Part shown: piece by piece, positions 34,236 to 44,852 of the stretch | Layout of the letters: every line of letters begins with the position of its first letter | How positions within the stretch are numbered: position 1 is the first letter of the stretch | The notes under the pieces: generated by a model | The model's database searches: none | What the model saw: the letters and a program-made list of their open reading frames with translations, nothing else | What the model was told of the DNA's origin: nothing | Assembly (NCBI GenBank): GCA_033239005.1 | Contig: BSQZ01000011.1 | Span: forward strand, 8,176,001 to 8,240,000 | Length of the DNA stretch: 64,000 nt | Direction: 5' to 3' | Origin: Lamellibrachia satsuma | Taxonomy: Eukaryota; Annelida; Polychaeta; Sabellida; Siboglinidae | Made by a program: the position numbers and the translations under genes

Positions 34236-37069
34236 TTACCCTTTCGCGGTCTCGCCCAGGAGATGGTGGTTCTGGGGTACCGCCATCTCTGTCTCGTCCT
34301 CGGTATCTTCGTCGTCGATCACTGGATGGTCTTCTGCTACTTCGTGTGGCAGTCTGTGAAACATGGACGTGTTTCGCGTCACGAGTGACCCATCTTGACG
34401 ACGTGCCGTCACCATGGAGCCCTTTCGGCTGGTGACGACCAACGGCCTGGGATGAAACGGTGTAGATAGTTTCCCTGTCTTGCGCTGCCGTATGAGCACG
34501 ACATCGCCGATGTCGACCAAGGATGCTTTAGCCCTTGCCTTCGTGTCGGCATAAGACTTCATGTGGCCTTTGGCCGCTCTGTTATTCTCTCTCACGACTC
34601 GATCGTCAGGGTGAGGCTCTTTTACCGCTTCTGGCAACTTCGTACGCGGATCTCGGCCAAACATTAGCCTGTGCGGTGTGAAGGCTGTAGTCACGTGTGG
34701 CGTACTGCGATAGGCTCGCAGCATCCGTTGCATCTCAGTGCGCCATGCTACCCCGTTGATGCTAGCGGCCTTAAGAGCTTTCATTAGTGGTTTGTTGAAA
34801 CACTCTGCCTGCGCGTTGGCCTGTGGCCAAAGGGGTGTTATCCTGCGATGGTGGACCCCACACTCCGTCAGAAAGGAATTCCAAATGTGTCCGTTGAACG
34901 GAGGTCCGCTGTCTGTCTTCACCACTTCCGGGAAACTAAACAGACTGAACACCTTGTCCACTACAGGGATCACTGTCTCCGCGGAAGTACTCCTCACGAC
35001 CTATACGATTGGGTACTGTGAGAATTCGTCGACTATGACGAGCAGATACTCGCCTGTGGGTAGCGGCCCACATAAATCGATGCTTATTTCTGACCATGGC
35101 CCTCTGGGTAGCGGCGACATGGATAGTGGTTCTGTCTCTCGACGAGTAGCATTCGCCTGACAAGGAATGCAGCGCTTCACTGCTTCCTCTGCGGCAGTAT
35201 CTACACATGGGAACCACACCTTGGTACGAAGCAAGGCTTTGGTCTTACAGATGCCTTGGTGCCCTTCGTGCGCAAGCTCTACTACGCGGTGTTGAAGGGT
35301 TCTAGGGACAACTATCCTGTAGTCTCGCATCACCAAGTCCCCACTCTCGTTGACTGTTAGTGTGTCTCTCACTCTGCTGTAGTTGGAGAGAGCTGCTTGG
35401 TCGACGTTAGTACCCTGGTACTGTGTAGTGTCGTACCACTTGTTGGACCGAACCAGGCTGATTACCGCCTGAAGCGTGCTGTCCTTGGCTGTTTCCCGCT
35501 TGACTTCCTCGATTGTCATGGCAATCGGTATGGCGGCAGAAGCTACCGAGTTCACATAGTGCTCTGCCATGTGTTGCTCACGGCTGCGCAGGATCCCCTG
35601 TCTTGCTGGATGCCGGGACATATAGTCGGCTGGGTTGTCTGCACCGGGCTGATACTTGATGACCATCCTGTATGGTTGGAGACGAAGTCCCCAGCGCTCG
35701 ATCCGAAGTGGTGGTCTCGGCTTCTTCCAAATGGTCTCCAGTGGCTTGTGGTCGCTGATGACTGTGAACTGAGGCGCTCCATTGATAAATTTGTCGAAGA
35801 GTTCACAGGCCCAGATTACCGCCAGAGCTTCACGCTCCGTCTGACTGTAGCGTGTCTCCACGTCAGATAACGCTCGGCTCCCGTACACTACGACCCGCTT
35901 CTCCTGGACAAGGAGTGCTGCAAGCCCGACTGGACTGGCATCAACCACAATCTCTATCGCCTTCTTCACATCGAAGTAAGCGGTTGTCGCTGACTCCGCA
36001 AGTCCTGCTTTAACTGCGTTGAAGGCCTTGATTTCTTTCTTTCCCCATTGCCAGTCATTGTCCTGCTTCGTGAGCGCTCGCAAGGGCTCGGTAATGGTCG
36101 CAAAGTCCTTGATGTACCTAGCACTGTACTGCGCCATGCCCAAGAATGAACGAACTTCGGACGCGTTCTTCGGTTCTGCAGCCCTGTGAAGGTCAGCTAC
36201 CTTCTTTGGGTCAGGTGAGACGCCCTCACCCGAGAAGATCAGCTCAAAGAACTCGATCTTCTTCTTCCGGAATTCACATTTCTCCAAGTTGGCCGTCAGC
36301 CCAGCCGCCTGGAGCTTGTGCAGTACATCATCCAGTGCTTTGTCGTGAGAACACTGGTCAACACCAAAGACTGCGATGTCATCACTGATGTTGATGGCGC
36401 CCGACACACCTTGTATGACAGTTTGAATCTCGTGCTGGAACACTTCTGCTGCCGCGTTGATTCCGAAGGAAAGTCGCTTGTATCTGTACAAGCCTACGTG
36501 AGTTGAGAACGTAGTTATGTGACGACTCGACGGGTGTAGTACCAGCTGATGATACCCTGACCGAAGGTCGATTTTGCTGAACACGGTCGCGCCAATTAAA
36601 CGCTGTGATGAGCTCGTCACATGCCTCGTTCGCAGAATGGCCTTGTTTGCTTCCCTCATGTCCACGCAGAGCCTGATCTCGCCCGGTTTCTTTGGCTTGG
36701 GTGGCGTCACAATTCTTGATACCCACTCTGTCGGGCCGGACACTTTCTCGATTATGTCCGCTGCTTCCAGTTTCACGATCTCCTTCGCGACCTTCTCCCG
36801 CCGATGAAATGGCACTCGACTATGCTTCTGAGCTACTGGAGGGACGGAGTTATCGATGTGCAACTTCACTTGCACGCCCTTCAGACAGCCAATTCCTTTC
36901 CACAGTTTAGGAAACCGCCTGACCACTTCATCACCGTGTGCGTCAGATCCGGTCACGTGACACACTCCTACTTTCAGAAGGCCTAACGACTCCGCAGTCG
37001 CCTTGCCCAACAGTGGCGCGGCTGTTCCCTCGATAGCCAGGAAATCAGCCTCGATCTCGTTGCCATCTT
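34236..37069 (-). pseudogene. Gypsy pol: RT, RNase H, integrase
   Basis: Polyprotein read from about 37069 down to 34236 in one frame, except for a TAG at 35001-35003 inside the integrase. Domains in order: linker; reverse transcriptase with GGYHQ-type block DLRSGYHQLVLHP and catalytic NISDDIAVFG; RNase H with VVDASPVGLAALLVQ and a SDVETRYSQTEREALAV block; integrase with HHCC finger (HEGHQG ... CIPCQ), then the DDE residues in SIDLCGP, KTDSGPPFNG and AQAECFNKPL; and a C-terminal tail with PHPDDRVVREN and HPRPLVVTSRKG. No chromodomain is obvious. Except for the single stop and the protease-region frameshift it would be nearly intact. Confidence 0.95.
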
Positions 37070-37090
37070 CCAGAGTGATGTTGGACCGGA

Positions 37091-37408
37091 TCAGCTGATG
37101 TACGTGAATTGGTGGCGAACTGTATGGATGGATCTTGCGGTTGCATGAAAGCAGTTTGACACCTGCTCTATGAGCTTCTCCTTGTATTCGGTGTTAATAA
37201 TGTTGCACGTTGACCCCGAGTCTATCAGCATGGTTACCGGGACATTGCCAATTGATACCGTCACTGTTTCACCTTGAGATGTTGAGAACGTGTATTCATT
37301 CTGGTAATCATTGTCAGAGCCACTGTCACTGGATTCATCCCTAACATATTTCACGGTGTGTCTCAGGCAGTGTCTCGACTGTGTCTGTTTCTTGTGATGG
37401 CCGCACAT
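37091..37408 (-). pseudogene. Gypsy aspartic protease region
   Basis: Retroviral-type aspartic protease with active-site block MLIDSGSTCNIINTEYKEKL, preceded by an acidic linker (RDESSDSGSDNDYQ). The frame ends at 37091 after a one-base shift near 37155; the downstream pol frame is already open there. In the intact element protease and RT would be continuous. Confidence 0.88.
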
Positions 37409-38151
37409 CTTGCTGAAGTGCCCCGTCTTGCCACACGTGTAACACTTGGCAGTCTGTGTGCAGCGACAGGCATCAGCTGTGTGGCCCCGTCGACCACATT
37501 TTGTACATCAGTTTGAATCGTGACTGGCACGTCTGTCGTTCACCTTGGGTTGTTTCTGCCTTTCTCGCCAACCTGCACCACTCACCATATTCACTCGCTC
37601 TGCATTCTGGGCCATCTGCGCCGCTTGTCGTTCTGACGCCTCCATAGGCTATAGCAGCTGCAAGATCAAGCACACGCTCAAGTTTCAAGTCACGCTCTGC
37701 CAACAGCTTCGTTCTGAGTCGTTTCGACCGACAATTGTCTATCACTTGGTCCCTTATAAAATCGTCAATGTGGTCGCCAAACTCGCACAGATTCGCTAAC
37801 TGCCGCAGTCGTGTCACGAATTGCGCCACACTTTCCCCTTCTGTTTGACTGTCTTTGCGGAACATATGACGGTTATACGAAGTGTTCTTTCGCGGAGTGA
37901 AATACGCTGTTATTTTCTCCTTGGCAGTTGTATATGTCTCACCTGTATTTGGCAGGGTATAAAAGATGTCTTGCACGTCCGTGCCGGCACAATGTAATAA
38001 CAATTGCCGTTTCTGCTTGTCATCTGTCACCCATGGCACCCACGTACAGTTCAAAAGCTCGGAGCCATCGTTCCCACCGTTGACACAAACTGTTTGCGTC
38101 TCCGTGAACGTCAAAAGTTGGTACTCCACCGACTTGAAGTGCCACCGCCAT
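37360..38151 (-). pseudogene. Gypsy gag with two zinc knuckles
   Basis: Capsid/nucleocapsid protein. The ATG at 38151 lies 25 bp inside the 5' LTR boundary and starts MAVALQVGGVPTFDVHG. The frame changes near 38030 into the longest segment (DDKQKRQLLLHCAGTDVQDI, SYNRHMFRKDSQTEGESVAQ, FVTRLRQLANLCEFG), and changes again near 37510. The nucleocapsid then has two CCHC knuckles, CTKCGRRGHTADAC and CYTCGKTGHFSKMC. The two frame changes mark decay, not programmed shifts, as they occur inside domains. Confidence 0.88.
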
Positions 38152-38175
38152 GGTTCGTCGTTATCTCGTCGCCAA

Positions 38176-38348
38176 TGTAGCGTTTTACGGGTTGGTTGAT
38201 ACGAAGGAAGAGACAGACACATGTGTCATTGAACAGCCGATAAATCACTCTTCTTTATTCTCCGTTAGTGTCACTGGGAATAGTTGCCCACCAGAATGCA
38301 CAATGCATATTACAATAGGTGGCAGCACCTGACGGTCACTATATTGCA
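38176..38348 (-). repeat. 5' LTR of gypsy element
   Basis: Same 173 bp as 33881-34053. Transcription would run leftwards from here. Confidence 0.97.
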
Positions 38349-38807
38349 AGGACCAACAGTTTAACATTTTAATACAGGATAGCTTCCTTACTCAACAACT
38401 GCTGGAACCAACCAGGGAAGAGAATGTATTAGGAATAGTTTTGTCTTCACAAAATGAATTAGCGGACAATGTCAAAATACATGAGACATTGGGTAACAGT
38501 GATCATAATCAAATACATTTTGACATTAAATTAAAATCAGAAAGTAAACAAATACAGGAGAACCTTCCACAAAGGTAAATATATAGATATGAGAAAGTAT
38601 TTAGCAAAGCTAGATTGGAATAACATGCTGATAAATAAGACAGCAATTGAATGTTGGAACATTCTAAAATATGAAATTGAGAGTATCGTTGATCAATTTG
38701 TTATCTTGAAAAACAAGGAAGTCGGTCAACAAGTGGACTTGAGTTATACTTTTACTTTAACAAGATTTAACAAGATTTGCCATCCAAGCAAGCACAAAAA
38801 TGTTCAT

Positions 38808-40049
38808 CTACTTATAACCCGCCCTCCTGAGATATGTGTCAACCTTGTTTTTAAACATATTCACGCTGCTAGCAGTTACACAATCTGTAGACAATTTGTT
38901 CCATTCATTTATTGTCCTCTGTGAGAACGAGTGCTTCCTGATGTCCAATCTACATTGATCCTTTACTAATTTTACCTCATGTCCTCTAGTTCTGCTATCC
39001 TTCTTGAGTGAGAAAAACATATTTCTATCAATATTTTCATACCCATTCAATATCTGAAAAACTTCAATCTGATCTCCTCTTAACCTCCTTGTCTCTAGAG
39101 TTGTTAAACCACATTCTTTCAGGCGTTCTTCATAACTAAGGTCTCTAAGTTCTGGAATCATTTTAGTTGCTCTCCTTTGTATGCGTCCAAGCGTATCTAT
39201 ATCCTTCTTACGATATGGTCTCCATGCTTGTATACAGTATTCTAAATGAGGTCTAACTATTGCTTTATAAAGAGGTATAATTAACTTTTTTCCCTTGTAT
39301 GTTATGTTTCTTCTAATCAATCCAAGAATTTGATTGCCCTTTGAAGCTGCAATACCACACTGCTCTGAAACTTTCATATAAGCGCTTATTGTAACTCCTA
39401 AGTCCTTTTCTTTTACAGTAGTACCCAGAACAGTATCTCCCATTTTATAGTTTACATTCAAGTTCCCATGTCCTGTATGTAGGCATTTACATTTCCCAAA
39501 ATTGAACAGCATCTGCCATTTCGCAGACCATTTCACTAATCTGTCTAAATCGTTTTGTAAATGTTGTTTATCACCATCAGTATTAACCTTTCTAAACAGT
39601 TTTGTGTCATCCGCAAATTTCAGTACGTTACTTGTTATACTGTCGTCCAAGTCATTGATATATATTAAGAATAATATAGGTCCTAATACTGATCCTTGAG
39701 GTACCCCACTCAAAACCGATTTCCAATTTGAAACTTCTCCATCTACTACAACTCGTTGTCTTCTGTCAGTCAGCCATTGTTCTATCCAGTCAGTTATGCT
39801 ATCCCCGATACCATGGGCTTTTAATTTAAGTAGTAATCTTTGATGTGGCACTTTGTCAAAAGCTTTCTGAAAATCTAAGTAGATAATATCTACTGGCGAT
39901 CCCACGTCTATCCACTTAGTGATTTCTTCAAAAAAACATAATATATTTGTTAAGCATGACCTCGCTTTAAGGAATCCATGTCGAGATGAATTTAATAATT
40001 TATGCTTAACGAGGAAGTCCACCATATGGTCGTTAATTAACCTTTCTAA
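38808..40049 (-). pseudogene. LINE B reverse transcriptase
   Basis: About 405 residues of an RT of the CR1/L2 group. Blocks are KARSCLTNILCFFEEITKWI, IIYLDFQKAFDKVPHQRLL, VLSGVPQGSVLGPILFLIYI and the catalytic KFADDTKLFRKV (FADD), followed by thumb-type sequence and the C-terminal VRPHLEYCIQAWRPYRKKDI and RLKECGLTTLETRRLRGDQI. The frame is open to the TAA at 38808, but the N-terminal fingers are absent because of the internal deletion. Confidence 0.93.
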
Positions 40050-40886
40050 TTATTTTCTCATATCTTTGTAGTTACCTTTGTGGAAGTTTCTCTTGTACGC
40101 TTTCTTATTTTTACTTTCTGATTTTACATTGATGTCAAAATGTATTTGAATATGGTCACTGTTACCCAATGGTTCAAATATTTTTACATTGTTCACTAAT
40201 TCTTTTTGTGATGACAAAACTATATCTAATACATTTTCTCCCCTGGTTGGTTCTAGCACGTGCTGAGTAAGAAAGCTATCCTGGATTAAAAATATAAATT
40301 GTTGGTCCTCAATCCCTGTGCTCTCTAGAGAATTCCATTGTATGTGTCCATGGTTAAAATCTCCCATTATGATACAATCCCCTTTACTAACTTCCTTTAT
40401 AGTGGTTTTTATTTTTGTGTTGTCCTCTTCGTTTATGTTTGGACTTCTGTAAACTAATCCAACAGTTAATTTTGAATTTCCTGAAACAATTCTGCACCAA
40501 ACAGCTTCATCGCAATCTGCTTCCCTTTCTAGTTTTATTTCATACGCCTGAATAGATTCTTTAACATATAAAATAACTCCCCCGCCCCTTCTTCCTATTC
40601 GATCTTTCCACAACATTACGTATCCTGTCAGTCCCAATTCAGCATCTGATATATATGTGTTGGCCCATGATTCAGTTATACCAATTATGTGAGGGTCAAT
40701 ATCTTCTACCATAATGTTTAACTCGTTTTTCTTATTTACTATGCTCCTTGCATTTAAACATACGCATCTATAACCTTTTTCAGAGATGTTTTTCGGATTA
40801 TTTAATATTGGTTTATCTGTGCTAGTGGCCTCTTGTTCTGCTTGAGACACCTCTAGGTAACCCCCCTGCACTTCTAGTTTAAACAA
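40050..40886 (-). pseudogene. LINE B endonuclease (APE-type)
   Basis: Apurinic-like endonuclease that nicks target DNA. Blocks include CVCLNARSIVNKKNELNI (catalytic Asn), HIIGITESWANTYISDAE (Glu), GGGVILYVKESI, IIMGDFNHGHIQWNSLES (Asp/Asn) and GNSDHIQIHFDI (terminal Asp-His). All expected catalytic motifs are visible, so this domain is intact. The frame ends at the deletion junction. Confidence 0.93.
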
Positions 40887-41811
40887 TGTTTACTTCCAAA
40901 CATATTTGTCATTGTACCCGTGTCACTATCTACTGCTGCTGAAAGTTTGTCCGCGAATACTGCTGCCCCCTTTCCACTTAGATGTAGCCCATCCTTCATG
41001 TACATATCAGCCCTCCCAACAAAACTTCCCCATAAATCCACAAATCCAACTTCCTCTTCCCTACATAGCTTCTGGGCTAACATGTTAATTGCCATCCCCC
41101 GACAATTTCGATATTTGTGACCCCTCCTGCCCATTATAGGTAAAATCCCTGACAGTATTAACTGCTCAACCCGTGTCTGTTTTAGTGTTCTGACCAACTG
41201 CCTATATTTCCTAACTATGGCAGTTGTACCCTCCCTCTCTACGTTATTTGTCCCTACGTGTACTAAAATAGATCCACCCTTACCTGAACCTACGATGTTT
41301 TTTACCCTCTGAGTTATCGCCTCTATTTTGGCTCCAGGCAAGCAGACCACACATTATCTCCCTTGTTTAAGACTCTGTCGGTCTTCCTAACTATCGAATC
41401 CCCCACAAACACCCTCGCTCTCTTCCTCACCCCCTCTATCACTGCTGCAGAATAACTCTTCCGTTCGATCCCTTCCATCACATTCTGTCCTGACCACTTC
41501 CCTCCTGTCTCCCCCACTTCCCACTCCTTTGCTCTTGTCTCTCCCACTCCCTTCTCCTTCCCTTCCTTCTCCCCTACTCCCCTCTCCTTCACTCCGGTTG
41601 TCTTCCCTCCCGTCTCCCCCACTCCCCTCTCCTTCACTCCGGTTGTCTTCCCTCCCGTCTCCCCCACTCCCTTCTCCTTCCCTCCGGTTGTCTTCCCTCC
41701 CGTCTCCCCCACTCCCTTCTCCTTCCCTCCTGTCTCCCCTACTCCCCTCTCCTTCACTCCGGTTGTCTTCCCTCCCGTTCCTTTCCTTCCCGTCTCCCTA
41801 CGACCTGTCAC
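40874..41811 (-). pseudogene. LINE B ORF1: repeat linker plus SGNH esterase-like domain
   Basis: The N-terminal part (41811-41480) is a lysine/glycine/glutamate repeat, GVGETGGKTTGVKERGVGET, with a period of about 15-17 residues, which also appears as a CT-rich tandem repeat in the DNA. The C-terminal part has the GDSL/SGNH hydrolase signature: RVFVGDSIVRKTDRVLN, then after a frame change near 41340 ILVHVGTNNVEREG, ILSGILPIMGRRGHK and the DGLHLSGKGAAVFADKL end with the Asp-x-x-His pair. Esterase-like ORF1 proteins are known in CR1/L2-type LINEs. ORF1 overlaps the endonuclease frame by 13 bp. Confidence 0.85.
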
Positions 41812-41984
41812 CTTCCCTCCTCTCAGCTTCCTCCCAGGCTGAGGTGAGCTCTCCCTAGCATGTCCCCACTTATTTCACAGTCAGTTTACCTTTTTCCGTG
41901 ACGTTTCGACTGCTATCAACAATCTTCATCAGATGGCTACCGCTAGATGGCGACACGATAGTCATTCTGCACAGACGTATCACT

Positions 41985-42117
41985 CTGGTGTGTGCCCCCG
42001 CGGCCGCGCCCTGGTGTGTGCCCCCGCGGCCGCGCCCTGGTGTGTGCCCCCGCGGCCGCGCCCTGGTGTGTCCCCCCGCGGCCGCGCCCTGGTGTGTCCC
42101 CCCGCGGCCGCGCCCCT
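41985..42117. repeat. GC-rich ~25-bp tandem repeat x5
   Basis: About five copies of CCCGCGGCCGCGCCCTGGTG plus TGTGC/TGTCC inside the 3' part of the Penelope-like element. Each copy contains GCGGCCGC. It is the most GC-rich spot in the window. Confidence 0.95.
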
Positions 42118-42234
42118 GGTGGCACTTCGGGAGATTATCGTGAGAGTCGGTACCGGCCCTCATCTCTTTTCATGTTGTCTTTGGTTTTTCTTATCCAGAT
42201 CGCTTCTTTGATGTCTCTTGTTCTCCAGTCCGAC

Positions 42235-42462
42235 TCACTGTCTACACATTTGGCCCCCTCCCAGTCTATTATATGATTCTGTTGAGTCATGTGATCTGTG
42301 ATAGCTCTTTTTCCGATGTTTTGCTGTTGCTTCGGGTGTAGTCGATGCTTTATCAGCGTCTTCTTTGTGTTCTTTGATGCGGGTTCCTAAGAAACGTTTC
42401 GTTTCTCCGATGTATGCGGCATCACAGTCTTTACACGTTATGGAATACACCCCTTCACACAT
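42235..42462 (-). pseudogene. Penelope GIY-YIG endonuclease
   Basis: GVYSITCKDCDAAYIGETKR carries the GVY and YIG halves of the GIY-YIG nuclease signature with the Cys pair typical of Penelope-like elements, followed by the conserved FLGTRIKEHKED. Continuation to RT upstream is by another frame (42486-42704), so the domain is frameshifted relative to RT. Confidence 0.9.
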
Positions 42463-42670
42463 CGTTTGTGGTTCGACTTTGTATTTTAGTCTTGCCAGTG
42501 ACCTTGATGGTGTTGTGAGGCGTCATTGCTGTAATCCCCTTGTATTTCTTCATGATCCGTGATGTGGTTTCGGATAATCCTTGGACATATAAGTGTACCA
42601 CCATGCCTTTGCCCTTGTCTTTTTCCACTGTCTTCTTCGTGATGTTGCCTTCTTTCTTTTTTCATCTCTC

Positions 42671-43600
42671 TCACGTTGATATGGTCCATTGTGGATACCC
42701 GCATCTCATTAGCGCTTCCTCGATGTGTTCTCTTTCTTTCCGTTTATCTTCCTCCTCTGTCACAAGTGTTTCGAATCCGTGTTGCACACTACGGATTACT
42801 CCCATCTTCTGGTGTAATGGATGATGTGAGGGAAAATGTAGGTATTGGTCTGTGTGGGTATTCTTCCGGAAGGTTAGTAGTTTCACCTCCCCCGATTCCT
42901 TTCTCACTAGTAACGTGTCCACAAGTGGCATTGTTCCTTCTGCTTCTTCTTCTTGTGTGAATTTGATGCTGTTGGTCTCGTCCACTCTGTTTAGATGGTC
43001 GGTCAGGTGTTGTGTCATCCCTGTCTTTATCACTTCTAAGATGTCATCTACATAACGTTTCCACATACTAGGTCGACAGTTGGCTACCCATGGCTGTATC
43101 AAAGTTATGTTGGTATGCAGTGTTTTTGAACGTGAAGAAGGTTGTGTTCAGAACAAAGCCCAATAGTGTCATGATGTCTTCTATTTCCACTCTCGTCCTG
43201 TCTGTAAAGGTGGTGTTATTATGTAGTCTGGTCTTGATTATCTCCATAATCCTAAGTATACGCGTGTTAGTGAAGAGAGACACAATTTCGTGGGACGTTA
43301 AAATGGCATCTTCGTGTAGGGTCACTGATTTCAGCTCATCTGCCAGGTGTCTTGAGTTTTTGACATGGTTTTACGTCAGTCCTACCTTAGAACCAAGAAG
43401 ATCTGCTAGGCTTCGCTATAGTCCACTATCGGTTTAAGGGGGTTGTCTTTTTTATTTTCGGTGTGCAATACATTTTAGGGATGGCTTCTGCTGAGGAATA
43501 GAGATAGTAGCAATGTTGTTCTGTGATCTTCCCTTCTCTCTTTAGTCTGGTGAAGATGGCAATTAGTTGTTGCATTATTCGTCTGTGTCATTCCTATTGT
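42671..43600 (-). pseudogene. Penelope-like reverse transcriptase
   Basis: Pieces in order from 43600 down: fingers (AIPKMYCTPKIKK, NPLKPIVDYSEA near 43440), HEIVSLFTNTRILRIMEII, QHNFDTAMGSQLS, then after a stop MWKRYVDDILEVIKTG with the catalytic YVDD, FTQEEEAEGTMPLVDTLLV, and FRKNTHTDQYLHFPSHHPLH followed by KMGVIRSV. These blocks are diagnostic of Penelope-like RTs. At least two stops and several frameshifts are present. Confidence 0.92.
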
Positions 43601-43774
43601 CGTAGTTGATACCATTTATGGTGGAGACTTTGTCGTTCGTTTGATGGTAACATCTTCTGTGATAGGTATCCTTGGCTATGTAATTGTTGGTAGTCTCTTT
43701 GTAGTTGCAGTAGACGTCGTTAGGTTTTCTGAAATTGCATATCTCTTACTTGTTATCTTATTCGTAGCCTTGGT

Positions 43775-43905
43775 CCTTACTAATGTTGTTGTTGTAGTTG
43801 TTGGTTTTGTCGTCTTGGTCGTTACTATTGTTGTTGTTATTGTTGTTGTTGTTGTTGTTGTATTTGTTGGTGTTGTTGCATTGGTCGTTACTAGTGTTGT
43901 TTTGT
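43775..43905. repeat. (GTT)n-rich tract
   Basis: GTTGTTGTT-type low-complexity sequence at the 5' side of the Penelope-like element. Open frames through it encode Asn or Val runs only. Confidence 0.85.
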
Positions 43906-44168
43906 AGTTGTTGGTTTTGTCGTCTTGGTTGTTTTCTTCGTTGGGGTGTTTTGCGTGGTTCGTTTAATAATGGTTGTTTCGCAACCAATATCGAACGTTT
44001 TAGACCCTACAATACCTCCTGCAAACAACGACAAATACAGTATATATGATGTGATATAATAATAATAATAATTAATGGGGATATGTGCAATTATAAGCTT
44101 TGTATCCGCTGCATTGTTTAGTACGTGGACTAAATGAGGAGTCATTTTCACGGTTGATCACCGTCGTT

Positions 44169-44230
44169 GGTGTTAAGGGTCGTGTAGGTGACGTCGCTCA
44201 TGCGACGTCACCTATACGACCCTTAACACC
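44169..44230. repeat. 29-bp-arm near-perfect palindrome
   Basis: Left arm GGTGTTAAGGGTCGTGTAGG plus TGACGTCGC, loop TCAT, right arm its reverse complement with a single mismatch (28 of 29 pairs). The inner part contains TGACGTC (CRE-like half sites) twice. Confidence 0.97.
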
Positions 44231-44463
44231 TGTTGTTAGTTCTATGAAGTTAGGACCATAGACCTTAGACCATGTTCGGCTTCGTTAGTCGGATGAATGT
44301 TAACTCATTGAAAATACATGTCTTTTCATAGTGTTCACATCCAACTCTCTAAACAAATACATCACGTAGCAATCGTATACGAAATATGTTAACGAAAAAG
44401 CTAATGCCAGCCTAAAATATTGAATATATCGAACACTTTCCACTTGTTGGTAATTCACACTCT

Positions 44464-44852
44464 GGCAAGTCAAGTCAAGTCTAATGTCATTGACATGTGA
44501 GTCAAGTCAAGTCACAAGTCAATGACCTCTAAGCCCAAGTCAAATCTCTAGGCATCTCTCTGAATTCAAAGTGATTTGTCTGCTGTGATTTTAGGGGAAC
44601 ATTTAGGCGGATGTTTCCCGCCCCAACATTAGCCAATTGTAATAAGTACTGATTGATTATTGTAATAAGTACTTATTAATTATTGTATACGTTTCGGCCC
44701 GTCATAACAACACGGTCTCGTATCGCGAACGTTTCGAGCGACAAGACTTGTTGGCACGTCACGAGTCAATGACACCAAAATCGAAGTCAAGATTGAAGTC
44801 ATCTCTCTGAATTCCAAGTCAAGTCGCAAGTCATCAAAATGGGCGACTAGAG
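44464..44852. repeat. CAAGT-rich short repeats and AT spacer
   Basis: Clustered CAAGT/AAGTC pentamers at 44464-44545 and 44780-44835, with a small duplicated GTAATAAGTACTGATT/TTGTAATAAGTACTTATT at about 44638-44680. No gene. Confidence 0.75.

Larger units (their letters stand above)
33881..38348 (-). mobile_element. Ty3/gypsy-type LTR retrotransposon
   Basis: A 4,468-bp element with two 173-bp LTRs, a 5-bp target duplication AGGAC (33876-33880, 38349-38353), and gag, protease, reverse transcriptase, RNase H and integrase in gypsy order on the minus strand. It sits in LINE A. The LTRs differ at one position that I can see (CACCGGG/CACTGGG), so insertion is recent compared with the LINEs and the Polinton. 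A purine tract GGGGAGGGA abuts the 3' LTR on the coding strand. The sequence next to the 5' LTR reads TTGGCGACGAGATAACG, the place for a primer-binding site; I do not assign the tRNA. No envelope gene. Confidence 0.96.
17050..38740 (+). mobile_element. LINE A (CR1-like), split by two insertions
   Basis: Plus-strand CR1-like LINE whose pieces are about 17050-18534, 33683-33880 and 38354-38740. Continuity is shown by LINE B, which has the same sequence without interruption. The residues ADCDE end the first piece, EAVWC opens the second, GDF.HGHIQW lies just before the gypsy element, and QDSFLTQ follows it. The piece beyond 38354 covers the end of the endonuclease and its linker (MRKYLAKLDW) and stops where LINE B begins, so the reverse transcriptase half is missing here. 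The 5' boundary is uncertain. Confidence 0.9.
38757..41867 (-). mobile_element. LINE B (CR1-like), internally deleted
   Basis: Minus-strand copy of the window's main LINE family, retaining ORF1, endonuclease, reverse transcriptase and the 3' tail (TCTTGTTAAATCTTGTTAAA). Between endonuclease (ends MRK at 40050) and RT (starts LERLINDHMVDF) several hundred bases expected from LINE A (KYLAKLDWNNML...) and from the family are missing. The 5' end abuts the Penelope-like element at 41868. It abuts LINE A tail-to-tail at about 38745. It carries the empty-site sequences for both insertions in LINE A. Confidence 0.93.
41868..43990 (-). mobile_element. Penelope-like element
   Basis: Minus-strand Penelope-like retroelement with its typical RT followed by a GIY-YIG endonuclease. 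Its 3' region contains the common Penelope end signature (CATCTGATGAAGATTGTTG, ATAGCAGTCGAAACGTCACG) just before 41868. A 25-bp GC-rich tandem repeat interrupts the 3' non-coding part, and a GTT-rich stretch marks the 5' part. Numerous frameshifts and stops make it inactive. Confidence 0.92.

Noticed and set aside
34738..36986. Plus-strand frames across the gypsy element
   Set aside because: Shadows of the minus-strand pol gene, which has all expected motifs.
41529..41858. Plus-strand LPSPPLPSPSLRLSS repeat frame
   Set aside because: Antisense shadow of the LINE B ORF1 repeat linker.
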